From the NCBI GenBank assembly GCA_038233075.1, contig JBBSMQ010000020.1:4604-68603 (forward strand): a stretch of DNA of 64,000 nt. The letters run 5' to 3'. The translations under genes were made by a program, and so were the position numbers. Positions 44,384 to 54,160 of the stretch are shown here, in pieces. This DNA comes from Iamia sp038233075. Its GTDB lineage: Bacteria; Actinomycetota; Acidimicrobiia; Acidimicrobiales; Iamiaceae. The notes under the pieces were generated by a model. It made no database searches. It was not told the DNA's origin and saw only the letters and a program-made list of their open reading frames with translations. Every line of letters begins with the position of its first letter. Within the stretch, counting starts at the first letter, position 1.

Positions 44384-44743
44384 TCAGGGTGCGCAGCGCA
44401 CACAGGTGGTGGTCGCGGGGAGGGTGTCGAGACGCTCCGGTGCGATGGGCCCGCCGCACCCGGCGCACGTGCCGTAGGTGCCGTCGGCGACCCGGGCCAC
44501 GGCCGCGTCGAGGTCGTCGCGGCGGGCCCGGGCCGCATCGAGCAGGGCGGCGACCTGCTGGCGCTCCCAGGCAATGGTGTGGCCCTCGGGGTCGTGCTCG
44601 TCATCGGTGGCCACCAGGTCGGCGGCCTCGACGATCTGGGTCAGGTCCCGGGTGAGCGAGGCGACCTGGGCCGCGGCCGCCCTCCGCTCGGCCCGCAGAC
44701 GCCTGGTCGTCGCCTGATCGTCCGACCCGTGGACGCCGCTCAT
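44384..44743 (-). CDS. TraR/DksA-type zinc-finger protein
   Basis: 119 aa. Coiled-coil N-terminal half (ATTRRLRAERRAAAAQVASL) and C4 zinc finger CAGCGGPIAPERL … TTCVRC. Likely RNA polymerase secondary-channel or general transcription modulator; RbpA/CarD-unrelated. Ends 13 nt downstream of the pirin stop/start region on the same strand, so it may be the leading or trailing partner of another transcript. Confidence 0.85.
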   Translation of the reverse strand: MSGVHGSDDQATTRRLRAERRAAAAQVASLTRDLTQIVEAADLVATDDEHDPEGHTIAWERQQVAALLDAARARRDDLDAAVARVADGTYGTCAGCGGPIAPERLDTLPATTTCVRCAP

Positions 44744-44756
44744 CAGCCGCCGGCGC

Positions 44757-45836
44757 TCACCCGGAGGTGTCCGCCGTCTCGACCGGGATGTCGTCGGGCT
44801 GGTGGCCGTCGAGGGGGCGCTCCTCCACGCGCCCGTCGGCGTGACGGGCAAAGCGCACCTGCTCGCGCAGGTGGACGGGGTCGTCGTCGGCCCAGGGCCA
44901 GCCGCCGAACTGGGTGGCCTGGTAGTCCTCGAGGGCCTGCTGGACCTCGGCCCTGGTGGTCATGACGAAGGGTCCGTAGCGGGCCACGGGCTCGCCGATG
45001 GGCCGGCCCTGGAGCACCAGCACCTCGACGCCGTGGGTGCTGCTGAGCGGGAGTGGCGCGTCGGCTCGGACCACGGCGCCGACATCGACCCCGAGTGCCT
45101 CGTCGTGGCCCTCGATGCGCAGGTCGGTGCCGTCGAAGACGTAGAGGGTGCGCATCGTGTCGGGCCCCGCGGCCGCCGGCACGGTCCAGGACCCGCCGGC
45201 GTCGAGGCGCACGTGCCAGATGGCGACGTCGGACTCGGGTCGGGCGGCCCACGACGCCGGTGGCGGCGCGGGCGGGGGCTCGACGCCGGGAAGGGCCCCG
45301 GCGATGACGGTCACCTCACCGCCGGGCCCGTCGCCGTCGCCGATGCGCAGCCGGGGCACGTCCTCGTCCCAGAACATGGTGAAGTGGGCGTCCACCAGCT
45401 TGTCCGACGCCGGCAGGTTGAGCCAGATCTGGAACATCTCCAGGGGGTTGGTCCCGACTCGGTCGAGCAGCGGGAACATCTCGCTGTGCTGGATGCCCCC
45501 GCCGGCGGTGAGCCACTGCACGTCCCCCCGACCGAAGCGGGCCGCGGCGCCGAGCGAGTCGGCGTGGTCGACCAGTCCCCGGCGGACGTAGGTGACGGTC
45601 TCGAACCCACGGTGCGGGTGGGGTGGGAACCCTGGGACCTGGCGACCGTGGTACATCCGCCAGCCGTCCCGGCCCTCGAAGTCCATGCCGATGTCGCGCC
45701 CGTCGAGGGGTGCGGCGGGGCCCAGGTCGTCGTTGCCGGCGGGATAGGAGTCGTCGTGGTGGGCGCAGAAGAGGAAGGGGTCCATGGTGGGCCACTGGGG
45801 GCCCAGGGCGACGGTCTGGAGCACGGGATCGGCCAT
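44757..45836 (-). CDS. pirin family protein
   Basis: 359 aa bicupin. Metal-binding HPHRGFETVTYV and GGGIQHSEMFP in the first cupin; second cupin around VRLDAGGSWTVPA and VLVLQGRPIGEPVARYGPFV. Pirins act as quercetinase-like enzymes or redox-sensing regulators. Lies upstream of the zinc-finger gene by 13 nt on the same strand, so the two are probably co-transcribed. Confidence 0.93.
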   Translation of the reverse strand: MADPVLQTVALGPQWPTMDPFLFCAHHDDSYPAGNDDLGPAAPLDGRDIGMDFEGRDGWRMYHGRQVPGFPPHPHRGFETVTYVRRGLVDHADSLGAAARFGRGDVQWLTAGGGIQHSEMFPLLDRVGTNPLEMFQIWLNLPASDKLVDAHFTMFWDEDVPRLRIGDGDGPGGEVTVIAGALPGVEPPPAPPPASWAARPESDVAIWHVRLDAGGSWTVPAAAGPDTMRTLYVFDGTDLRIEGHDEALGVDVGAVVRADAPLPLSSTHGVEVLVLQGRPIGEPVARYGPFVMTTRAEVQQALEDYQATQFGGWPWADDDPVHLREQVRFARHADGRVEERPLDGHQPDDIPVETADTSG

Positions 45837-46076
45837 GGATCCAGGCTACGGGCGGGTCACAACCCGCCAGGGTGTGCCTGATGCGGGAGGTCGTGCCGTC
45901 CCCGTCGTGGGCGACTGCGGGGAACCCGTGTGCCTCCGGGGCCGACCGGCTCGGCCGAGGCTGTGCCCGCGTCCACCGTGACCTCGGCACGTGGGCCGGG
46001 CGGGCCAGCGCCGGCCGACCCGTCGACCGTGTCGATCGTTGCGGTCGGGACCGCGCCGCCGGTCCGACCAGCGATC

Positions 46077-46994
46077 TCAGCGGCGGCGGTGGGGCTCGGA
46101 GTGCTCCCAGTCGGACAGCAGGGTGCGCAGGGCGGTGAGCAGGATGAGCGGCTCGTCGAGCATGGGGTGGTGGCCCGCCTCGGGGATCTCGACCACGGTG
46201 GCCACCCGACCCAGCTCCTCGTTCATGAAGTCTCCGATGTCACGGGTCACCAGCCCGTGCTGGGAGCGCAGCAGGGCGAAGCGGGCCACGATGCGACGCA
46301 GGTGGGGCAGGGCGACGGCACGGATGGACCCGCCGCCGAACTGCGCGAACACGTCGCGGTCGAACTTCCAGCGGTACCCGTCCTCGTACGGGGTGAGCGA
46401 TCGCCGGGCCACGTGGTCCATGACGTAGGGGAGGTAGTGGTCCTGGGCCGGGATGGTGCGGAACCGGGCCAGCGCCTCCTCGACGGTGGCGTAGGTGCGG
46501 GGGGCGCCGAAGGCCTCCTTGAGCCGGTACGAGGCCACCTCGGGGTCGGGCTCGGTCACGGGGGAGTCGCAGATCACGACCCCCGAGACGCGATCGGGGT
46601 GCATGGCGGCGGTGGCGATGGTGACGAACCCGCCCATGCTGTGGCCCACGACGACGGGCAGGCCCTCGATGCCCGCCGCTTCGGTGACGGCCATGACCTC
46701 GTCGGTCCACTGCTCGAACTCGTAGAGGTCGCGGTGGCCGCTGTCGCCGTGGCCCGACAGGTCGATGGCCACCACCCGCAGGCGGTCGGCGAAGGAGGCG
46801 GCCACGTGGGTCCACCAGTGAGCGTGGGCCCCGCCGCCGTGGACGAACACCAGGCCCCGGCGTCCGGGCTCGCCCCAGGCCAGGTAGTGGATCGGACATC
46901 CGCCCACCTCGACGGTCTCGTCGGCGACGGGGACGGCCAGCGCCTGTCGGAACCAGTCGGGCGCGTCGGGGTGCAGCGGCACAGGGACGGTCAC
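46077..46994 (-). CDS. alpha/beta hydrolase
   Basis: 305 aa. Oxyanion VFVHGGGAHAHWW, nucleophile VVVGHSMGGFVT, Asp within VVICDSPV/cap region and final His in EAGHHPMLDEP. Ser-nucleophile hydrolase of the common carboxylester/hydrolytic C-C type; substrate unknown. The 240-nt gap downstream (45837-46076) shows nothing recognisable. Confidence 0.88.
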   Translation of the reverse strand: MTVPVPLHPDAPDWFRQALAVPVADETVEVGGCPIHYLAWGEPGRRGLVFVHGGGAHAHWWTHVAASFADRLRVVAIDLSGHGDSGHRDLYEFEQWTDEVMAVTEAAGIEGLPVVVGHSMGGFVTIATAAMHPDRVSGVVICDSPVTEPDPEVASYRLKEAFGAPRTYATVEEALARFRTIPAQDHYLPYVMDHVARRSLTPYEDGYRWKFDRDVFAQFGGGSIRAVALPHLRRIVARFALLRSQHGLVTRDIGDFMNEELGRVATVVEIPEAGHHPMLDEPLILLTALRTLLSDWEHSEPHRRR

Positions 46995-47149
46995 GGTCGC
47001 AACCTACGCGGGCCGCTGACGATCGCCCCACCCGCAGGGATCGCCGGACGGGGCCCGACGAGCTGGTGGGCGCGTGGCGGGCTGGGAGCGGAGCGTCCCA
47101 CCGGATCTTCTTGCACGGGTAGTGTCCGAACCTGCGAGGAGGCCAGGGC

Positions 47150-48583
47150 GTGACCAACCGGGACAGTGATGGCGGTGCCACCCCGACCGTGCCGGGCGCG
47201 GTCGCCCGGCGCTTCCCCCTCTGGCCGCTGATGGCCATGGCCCTGGTGAACCTGATCGATCAGGTGGACGTGTCCGTGGCCCGGGGCGTCCTGCCGATCC
47301 TGGAGGACGAGTGGGGTCTGAGCGACATCCAGCTGGGGTTCATCCCCGCCGTGTTCATCTTCGTCGGGGCGGTGGCCACCATCCCGGCCGGCTGGGTGGC
47401 CGATCACTACCGGCGCACCCGGGTGATCGGCTGGACGCTGCTCAGCTGGAGCGGGTTGATCCTGCTGTCGGCCACCGCGCTCAACTACGTCAACCTGCTG
47501 GTGGCCCGGGCCGCCATGGGCATCGGCCAGGCCGTCGACGACCCCGCCTCGACCTCCTTCCTCGGCGACTCCTTCCCCTCCCGCATGCGGGCCCGGGTGT
47601 TCTCGTTCCAGCAGGTGAGCTTCTTCCTGGGCGGCGGCATCGGCCTGGCCCTGGGGGGAGCAGTGGGCGAGGCCCTGGGGTGGCGCTGGGCCTTCGCCCT
47701 GGTCGGACTGCCGGGAGCCCTCGTGGCCCTGGCCGTGTTCCGCCTGCGCGAACCGCGACGGGGCGAGGCCGAGCTGCCCGAGACCATGTCGTGGGAGGAG
47801 ATCGAGGCCCTCCCTCCCCGCGCCGCCGAGGTCGAGCGGGCCGCCGGTGCCGAGGGGCTCAGCTTCGGTGCGTTCACCCGGCTGGCGCGCACCGAGCTGA
47901 TCGGCCAGCTGAAGCTCATCTTCGGGATCCGGACCATGCGCTACGTGCTCGTCGGGGTGGCGGCCCTGCTGTTCACGGTGTCGGGCATCAGCACCTGGCT
48001 GTCCATCTACCACGAGCGCTACTCCGGCATGACGATCACCCAGGCGACGGCGTTCACCGGCGGGCTGCTGGGCCTGGGCGGCATCATCGGCACCTTCGCC
48101 GGCGGCGCCTTCTCGGACCGCTTCCACCACCGCTGGAAGGGCGGACGCATCGTGATCGTGGTGTGGTCGGCGGTGATCTGCGCCTTGGTGTTCATGCTCT
48201 CCTTCGCCGTCGACGCCGTGGCGCTGCGCCTGGCCCTCCAGTTCCTGGGCGTCACCGCCGCCGCCGGTGCCGCTCCCGGGCTGCGGGCCGCCATGCTCGA
48301 CGTGGTGCCGCCGGATTCCCGGGGCGTGGGCGCCTCGGCCATGGCCCTCACCACCGCCGTCTTCGGACAGGCTGCGGCGCCTCTGGTCGTGGGCGGGTTG
48401 TCGTCGCTCACCGGGTCGTTGGTGGCCGCCTTCTACATTGTGTTCCCGCCGGTGATCGTGGGGCTGTTGCTGCTCCTGCGGGCCCGCCACACCCTCGAGG
48501 ACGACGCCCAGGCCATCGTGACCGCGATCTACCAGGAGAACGAGGTCCTCGAGGCCAGCCGCGCCGACCTTTCCGACCGCTGA
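47150..48583 (+). CDS. MFS transporter, spinster-like
   Basis: 477 aa with ~12 hydrophobic segments; GTG 47150 is preceded by GCGAGGAGGCC. MALVNLIDQVDVSVARGVLP and AGWVADHYRRTRVIGWTLL carry the MFS loop-2 motif (G-x-x-x-D-x-x-R-R), and GIGQAVDDPASTSFLGDSFP is typical of the spinster/sphingolipid-transporter-like group. Cytoplasmic loop 6-7 is long (EPRRGEAELPETMSWEEIEA). Substrate unknown. Confidence 0.92.
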   Translation: MTNRDSDGGATPTVPGAVARRFPLWPLMAMALVNLIDQVDVSVARGVLPILEDEWGLSDIQLGFIPAVFIFVGAVATIPAGWVADHYRRTRVIGWTLLSWSGLILLSATALNYVNLLVARAAMGIGQAVDDPASTSFLGDSFPSRMRARVFSFQQVSFFLGGGIGLALGGAVGEALGWRWAFALVGLPGALVALAVFRLREPRRGEAELPETMSWEEIEALPPRAAEVERAAGAEGLSFGAFTRLARTELIGQLKLIFGIRTMRYVLVGVAALLFTVSGISTWLSIYHERYSGMTITQATAFTGGLLGLGGIIGTFAGGAFSDRFHHRWKGGRIVIVVWSAVICALVFMLSFAVDAVALRLALQFLGVTAAAGAAPGLRAAMLDVVPPDSRGVGASAMALTTAVFGQAAAPLVVGGLSSLTGSLVAAFYIVFPPVIVGLLLLLRARHTLEDDAQAIVTAIYQENEVLEASRADLSDR

Positions 48584-48697
48584 CCTCCCGGACGGCGTGG
48601 CGGTGGCCGGTGCGCCCGAAGATCCTCGGCCGCGTCGACGGGACTGATCGGCGCCGGCCTCGTGCGAGCCGTCCTGCACCGACCCGGTCCCTTGGGA

Positions 48698-49129
48698 TCA
48701 GCTGCCGCAGTTGGCCTCGATGTAGGAGGTGACGTTCTGGATCTTCTCGGCGATGCCGTCGGGGAAGTTCTCGACCAGCTGCGAGTCGGGATCGGCAGGG
48801 TCGACGTTCTCGTCGAAGTAGTCGGCGACCTGCTCGACGTCGGCGGCGACGTCGTCCGGTGCGATGCGTGCGAGGTCGCGGAGGTCTGCGACGTTCTCGG
48901 TCGACCCGACGTAGGCCTCGGGTACCTCGTCGCCGGCCCGGGGAGCCGCGGCGCAGAACGAGTTGAGTCCGCCGCTCTCCTCGGTGGTGGACGGGGCCGC
49001 TGCCGCCGCGACGGTGTCAGTGTCGGTGTTGGACGAGCACGCGACGCCTCCCGTGGCCACGAACGCAGCACACACCGCCACGGCCGCAGCACTGCGACGT
49101 CCGAGCGGCGAGCGAGACGGGCTGAGCAT
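48698..49129 (-). CDS. secreted or lipid-anchored protein of unknown function
   Basis: 143 aa from ATG 49129 (147 from ATG 49141). N-terminal signal AAAVAVCAAFVATGGVACSS ends at a Cys with an imperfect lipobox, then a Thr/Ala-rich linker and an acidic helical domain (VADLRDLARIAPDDVAADVE) with Cys near both ends (SFCAAA and ANCGS) that could pair. Resembles small actinobacterial lipoproteins in layout. Confidence 0.7.
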   Translation of the reverse strand: MLSPSRSPLGRRSAAAVAVCAAFVATGGVACSSNTDTDTVAAAAAPSTTEESGGLNSFCAAAPRAGDEVPEAYVGSTENVADLRDLARIAPDDVAADVEQVADYFDENVDPADPDSQLVENFPDGIAEKIQNVTSYIEANCGS

Positions 49130-49181
49130 GCAGTCGATCATGGCGGACCACCATCGCTGCCGCCACCAAGCCTGTCCTACC

Positions 49182-49970
49182 GTGAGCCGGGTGCGGATCC
49201 TCGGGGTCGATCTGGCGGCCCAGCCCAAGTCGACCGGGTGCGTGGTGCTGGCGCTCCACCCGGACGGCAGGTGGCGGGCCCACGAGCTCGACGGCCGGGC
49301 AGACGACGACCGCCTCGTCGCCGCTGCGGCCGGGGTCGACGTCATCGGCATCGACACCCCGCTGGGCTGGCCCCGTGCCTTCGTGGCCGCCGTCACCGCC
49401 CACGAGGGCTTCGGACCATGGCCAGGCGGGGTCGACCGAAGGCCGCTGACCCACCGGGTGACCGACCACCTGGTGGTGTCCGCGGGCCAGGGACGGCCCC
49501 TATCGGTGTCGGCCGACCGCATCGGCTCTCCCGCCATGCGGGGCGCCCTCCTCCAGCACCGCTGGGCCACCGAGGTCTGGGGCGCCCCCGAGCCCCGGGA
49601 CGGCACGGGTCGGCTGATCGAGACCTACCCCGCGGCCTCCCTGCGGGCGTGGGGCATCGAGGCCAAGGGTTACAAGCGCGCCGGCGCCGCGGCCGCCGCC
49701 GGGGCCCGGGAGGTACGAGCGGGCATCGTCCGTCATCTGGCCGAGACGCTCGGCGAGTGGCTCGACCTCGACCCGGTGGTCGACCGGTGCGTCGCCTCGG
49801 ACCACGTCCTCGACGGCCTGCTCTGCTGCCTCACCGTCGTCGCCGCCCGGGCCGGGGCCACCACGGTCCCGGTCGACCCAGCCCACGTCGAGGCCGCACG
49901 AGTCGAGGGCTGGATCCACGTCCCCACCATCCCCCTCGTCACCCTCACGCCCCCGAAACGGCACCCCTGA
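49182..49970 (+). CDS. DUF429 domain protein (predicted RNase H-fold nuclease)
   Basis: 262 aa from GTG 49182. ILGVDLAAQPKSTGCVVLAL (first acidic metal ligand), VIGIDTPLGWP (second), TYPAASLRAWG and CVASDHVLDGLLCCLTVVAA (late Asp) are the DUF429 blocks. The last five codons (PPKRHP then stop) come from the palindromic repeat copy at 49955, so the repeat has supplied the end of the gene. Confidence 0.82.
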   Translation: MSRVRILGVDLAAQPKSTGCVVLALHPDGRWRAHELDGRADDDRLVAAAAGVDVIGIDTPLGWPRAFVAAVTAHEGFGPWPGGVDRRPLTHRVTDHLVVSAGQGRPLSVSADRIGSPAMRGALLQHRWATEVWGAPEPRDGTGRLIETYPAASLRAWGIEAKGYKRAGAAAAAGAREVRAGIVRHLAETLGEWLDLDPVVDRCVASDHVLDGLLCCLTVVAARAGATTVPVDPAHVEAARVEGWIHVPTIPLVTLTPPKRHP

Positions 49971-50002
49971 GAGTCGCCCGGTGTCTGTCAGCACTGCGGT
50001 TT
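49955..50002. repeat. palindromic repeat family C, copy 4
   Basis: 48 nt beginning GAAACGGCACCCCTGAGAGT and ending CTGTCAGCACTGCGGTTT; inverted-repeat ends AAACGGCA…CTGA / TCAG…TGCGGTTT. Overlaps the DUF429 stop codon. Confidence 0.85.
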
Positions 50003-50025
50003 GGGGGATGGGGGTCACGACCAGC

Positions 50026-50073
50026 GAAACGGCACCCCTGAGAGTCGCCCGGTGTCTGTCAGCACTGCGGTTT
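50026..50073. repeat. palindromic repeat family C, copy 5
   Basis: Identical over 48 nt to copy 4, offset 71 nt, same orientation. Confidence 0.85.
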
Positions 50074-50137
50074 CCGAGGGTTCAGGGTTCGGCTCGCAGC
50101 CTGGCAGGATCGCGGCACCCTCGACCTCGGAGACGTC

Positions 50138-51201
50138 ATGACCCTGCGCATCGTCCAGTGGGCCACCGGCAACCAGGGGGTCGAGGCCATCCAGGCCGTC
50201 ATCGACCGGCCCGACATGGCCCTGGCCGGGGGGTGGGTGTCGTCCGACGCCAAGGACGGCGCCGACCTGGGCACCATCGCCGGGCGTGACCCCATCGGCG
50301 TCGCCGCCACCCGGGACGTCGACGCCCTCTTGGCCCTCGGGGTCGACTGCGTGGCCTACATGCCCCGCATCGCCTCCCTCGACGAGGTGTGCCGCATCCT
50401 CGCGTCGGGGGCGTCGGTGGTGACCACCGCCTTCCTCTTCCACCCCCCGTCGCTCCCGACCGCCGACCAGGAGCGCCTGCGCGTCGCGTGCGCCGAGGGC
50501 GGATCCACGATCCACGGCAACGGCCTCAACCCCGGCGTCCTGAGCGGGGTGTTGCCCCTCGCCATGTCGGGCATGGCCGTCGCATCGAGCGCATCACCCT
50601 CCAGGAGCGGGCCGACTGGTCCTTCTACGAGAGCACGCACATCACCTTCGACAACATGCGCTTCGGCCGACCCGCCGACGAGGTGTCCGAGGACGCCAGC
50701 GACTTCCTCCGCTTCAACAGCGGCATCTTCCGGGAGATGATCCAGCTCCTGGCCGACGCCCTCGGGGCGGGCATCGACGAGATCACCACCGACGTGGAGC
50801 TGGTCACGGCCGAGGCCGACCACGACGTGTTCGGGATCACCCTGGAGGCAGGCACGGTGGCCGGCCAGCGCTGGCACTGGCGAGGGAACCGGCAGGGCCA
50901 GACCCTGGTCGAGATCGAGACCCTCTGGACCATGGGCGGCGAGTACCCGCCCGACTGGCCCCGACCCCAGGACGGGTGGACGCTTATCCTGGAGGGCGAT
51001 CCGTCGTTCCGCGCCCACTTCCTGGGCCTGGCCAGCTTCGCGCGCGACGAGCCCATCGCCGAGCACGTGCGGGCCGCGAGCATCGCCACCGCAATGGCCG
51101 CGGTCAACGCCATCCCGGCCGTGGTGGCTGCTCCTCCCGGCGTGGCCACCATGGCCGATCTGCCCCCGGTCCGCAGCGGGTTGGGCTTCGGCTTCGGCTG
51201 A
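50138..51201 (+). pseudogene. dihydrodipicolinate reductase-like NAD(P)-binding protein, frameshifted
   Basis: Starts MTLRIVQWATGNQGVEAIQA (Rossmann G-x-G-x-x-G variant) and reads to SGVLPLAMSGM; around 50575-50590 the frame changes and continues RIERITLQERADWSFYESTH … WHWRGNRQGQTLVEIETLWT to FGFG. Corrected length ~354 aa matches the actinobacterial DapB-like/2,4-diaminopentanoate dehydrogenase-like family. Only one or two bases need restoring. Confidence 0.8.
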
Positions 51202-51423
51202 AACTCAGCTCGATCGCCACCGCGGACGATCCATGGGGCGCGGCGTCGCCAGTGCGGTCGACGCGGGCGAGAAGCCGGACCCACAGGCCAGATGCACCTC
51301 GGTCGTGGCTCCGCCGGAGGCCGCGGCGGCACGGAGGGGGTGCACGCCAGGCGGGGACGTTGTCGGCTTGGGTGCGCTCGGGTCACCCGGCCGCGGCCCC
51401 GCCCGAGGCCGCGACCCGGACCG

Positions 51424-52260
51424 CTACACGCCGGCCAAGGCGAGGGCGCTTCCGGCTCGGGTGACCACGGCGGGGGTGCCCATGTAGTTGGACGACCCGG
51501 TGTGGGGCACGTTGGCGTACACCACCTTGCGGGCCGACGGCACGCTCATGGAGATGGCCGACGAGGTGGGCACCACCCAGTCGCCGTTCGAGCCGATCAC
51601 GGTGAAGTCGGTTCCGCCCAACCCCTGGGGGTTGCCGTTGCGGTTGAGCCACCGGATGTCCGACGAGCCGGGCTTGAGCGACGCGCACTGACCCCACAGG
51701 CAGAGGTTCGAGTACCAGGCCGCACCCTGGTGTGGGGATCCGAGGGTCACCACGTCCTCCACCCGGACGGGCGCCGAGAACCCGGACTCCCGGATGGACG
51801 ACCCGTAGACCGCCCCCCGGGCGATGTCACCGCCCATCGAGTAGCCGACCACGTCGACGGCGGTCCCTCGCGAGGTGTAGGTGCTGGAGATGTACTGGGA
51901 GAAGGCCTTGGCGATCGTCTTCCACGACGAGGAGTTGCCGACCCGGCCCCACGAACGCAGGTTGACGTCGCAGCCGGTGTCGCCGCTGTAGTAGCCGACG
52001 CGGATGAAGGGGCCGGTGAAGCCCTCGGACCGCATCTGGCCGATCATGCGATCGAAGGTGTCACGGCAGTCGGTGCCATTGGTGAGGCTGTAGCCGTGGA
52101 CCAGCAGCACCGGACGGTTGCGGACCCCGGTGGCGGCCCCGGCGGGCGCAGCGACGGATCCGCCGACCACGAGCGAGCCCAGCAGGACGAGGATGACGAC
52201 GAACAACAGCGACCGCCGCCGGCGGGGGACCGCCGGCGACAGGGGCGCGGATGGGGACAT
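51424..52260 (-). CDS. secreted lipase/esterase
   Basis: 278 aa. Twin-Arg-like basic N-region RRRRSLLFVVILVLLGSLVV plus AAPAGAA cleavage region; mature part starts near VRNRPVLLVHGYSLTNG. Nucleophile elbow VVGYSMGGDIARG, Asp in VIGSNGDWVVP and His in NVPHTGSS, matching class I/II secreted lipases (LipA/EstA-like). Four Cys suggest two disulfides outside the cell. Confidence 0.9.
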   Translation of the reverse strand: MSPSAPLSPAVPRRRRSLLFVVILVLLGSLVVGGSVAAPAGAATGVRNRPVLLVHGYSLTNGTDCRDTFDRMIGQMRSEGFTGPFIRVGYYSGDTGCDVNLRSWGRVGNSSSWKTIAKAFSQYISSTYTSRGTAVDVVGYSMGGDIARGAVYGSSIRESGFSAPVRVEDVVTLGSPHQGAAWYSNLCLWGQCASLKPGSSDIRWLNRNGNPQGLGGTDFTVIGSNGDWVVPTSSAISMSVPSARKVVYANVPHTGSSNYMGTPAVVTRAGSALALAGV

Positions 52261-52538
52261 GTGGACCTCCGATGGGGGGGAGCGGTCCCGGCCGCTATGA
52301 CCGGTGACACGGCGGAAGTCTGGCCCGCCCGGGGGCGCGACGCACGACATCGTGTGCTGATCGCGTCGGGCCCGGGAACCGCCGAGGCGAGGGGAGGGGT
52401 GCGCGGCGACGAGGGGTGTCGCCCGACCCGTGCGATCCGGTTGGGACCGTCAGAGGACGAGTCGCGCGGAGACCAGATCGTAACCGAAGGCTCGACCGGC
52501 ATGCGGTCCCGTCACCGCGGGCGAGCGATGATGGGACC

Positions 52539-54074
52539 GTGACCGACATACCATGGCAGGACGATGCATGCTCGCTGGTCGACGCCTTCCGGGCGGGGGA
52601 GCGATCTCCGGTCGAGGAGCTCGACGCGACCCTGGCGGCGATCGAGGCCTCGGACCTGAACGCCTTCTCCCACCTCGATCCCGAACGGGCCCGGGCCGGG
52701 GCGGCGCAGGCCGACCTGTCGCTGCCCTTCGGCGGTGTCCCCACCGGCATCAAGGAGCTGGAGCCGGTCGCCGGCTGGCCCGACACCGGGGGATCGCTGG
52801 TGTTCAAGGACCGCATCGCGACGGAGACCGCCGGCCACGTCACCCGGCTCATCGACGGTGGCGGCGCCGTGCCCGTCGGGCTCACCACCTCCAGCGAGTT
52901 CGGCGGGCTCAACGTCGGCGTCACCAAGCTCAACGGCGTCACCCACAACCCGTGGCGCCACGGCCGCACCGTCGGCGGCTCCTCGGCGGGTGCGTCGGCC
53001 GCGGTCATGGGCGGTCTGGTCAGCCTGGCCACCGGCGGCGACGGGGGCGGCTCCATCCGCATCCCCTCCGGCTACACCGGGCTGCTCGGCATGAAGGGCA
53101 CATTCGGGCGCATCACCCGCGCCCCCCACGCCATGTCCCGACCGGGGACCGTGGTGCTGGGCAACCTGGCCCGCTCTGTGCGCGACGCGGCGCGCTTCTA
53201 CGACGTGGTGGCCGGCGTCGACGCCTACGACCCCACCAGCCTGCCCTCGACCGGACGCTGGGAGGCCGGTCTCGGTCAGAACGACCTCACCGGTCTCCGG
53301 GTGGCGGTGATCCCGAACCTCGGGGGTGTGACCCTCGAGCCCGGCGTGGAGGATCAGCTCCGCGAACATGCGGCGCTTCTCATCGCCGACCACGACATGG
53401 TGCAGGTCGATGTCGACCTGCAGACGCCGAACCTGGCGGCCCAGTGGATGATGGGCAACCTGTCCACCCTCCTGGCCGAGCTCGGCGACGAGTGGCCCCG
53501 GTGCGCCCCCCTGCTCACCGACGAGGTGGCCATCGGCCTCTACCTGTCCCAGTCCCTGTACAACCTCCAGACGGCAGCCACCGCCGAGGCCCTCCGGCTC
53601 CAGGCCGACGCCGCCATGGCCGACGCCTTCGGCCAGGTCGACCTCATCATCGCCGCGTCCAACCCCGGCCCGGCCTTCCCGGCCGAGTGGACCACCAGCA
53701 ACGGTCAGGCCGACCTCATCGACTGGGCCAAGTCCAACCCGGTCTCCCGGGGGGTCTTCCGCAGCGCCCTGTTCGGTACACGTCTGGCCAGCTCGTTCGT
53801 CCCCAAGCTGCCGACGAACCTGCTCGACTTCTTCAGTGCCCGGCTCCCGGACATGGTGAACATGGGCGCGCTGACCATCATCTCCAACATCTACGGCAAC
53901 CCGGCGGTGTCGATCCCGGCCGGCACGATCGACGGCCTCCCGGTCGGGATGCAGGTGCTGGCCCGCCACCACCGTGACGACCTGCTCTTCGACGTGGCCC
54001 TGGCCGTCGAGCGCGAGCGCCCCTGGCCCACGGTCGCTCCCCCGGTCGTCGCTCGGACCGAAGCCCCGGCCTGA
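52539..54074 (+). CDS. amidase signature family protein
   Basis: 511 aa from GTG 52539 (in-frame ATGs at 52501-52531 are alternatives). Ser-cisSer-Lys triad visible: K72 in GVPTGIKELEPVAG, S148 in TVGGSSAGASAAV and S172 in GGDGGGSIRIPS. The family cleaves amides, including nylon-type and drug-like substrates; 6-aminohexanoate-dimer hydrolase and fatty amide hydrolases are relatives. First gene of the catabolic block and divergent from the lipase. Confidence 0.92.
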   Translation: MTDIPWQDDACSLVDAFRAGERSPVEELDATLAAIEASDLNAFSHLDPERARAGAAQADLSLPFGGVPTGIKELEPVAGWPDTGGSLVFKDRIATETAGHVTRLIDGGGAVPVGLTTSSEFGGLNVGVTKLNGVTHNPWRHGRTVGGSSAGASAAVMGGLVSLATGGDGGGSIRIPSGYTGLLGMKGTFGRITRAPHAMSRPGTVVLGNLARSVRDAARFYDVVAGVDAYDPTSLPSTGRWEAGLGQNDLTGLRVAVIPNLGGVTLEPGVEDQLREHAALLIADHDMVQVDVDLQTPNLAAQWMMGNLSTLLAELGDEWPRCAPLLTDEVAIGLYLSQSLYNLQTAATAEALRLQADAAMADAFGQVDLIIAASNPGPAFPAEWTTSNGQADLIDWAKSNPVSRGVFRSALFGTRLASSFVPKLPTNLLDFFSARLPDMVNMGALTIISNIYGNPAVSIPAGTIDGLPVGMQVLARHHRDDLLFDVALAVERERPWPTVAPPVVARTEAPA

Positions 54075-54160
54075 CCGGCTATCCTTCCCAGGCAGGTTTC
54101 GGTGGTCGCGACGACCAGGAACGACCCAAGGACGGGGCGGCTCGATCCGGCCGGGCGGGG

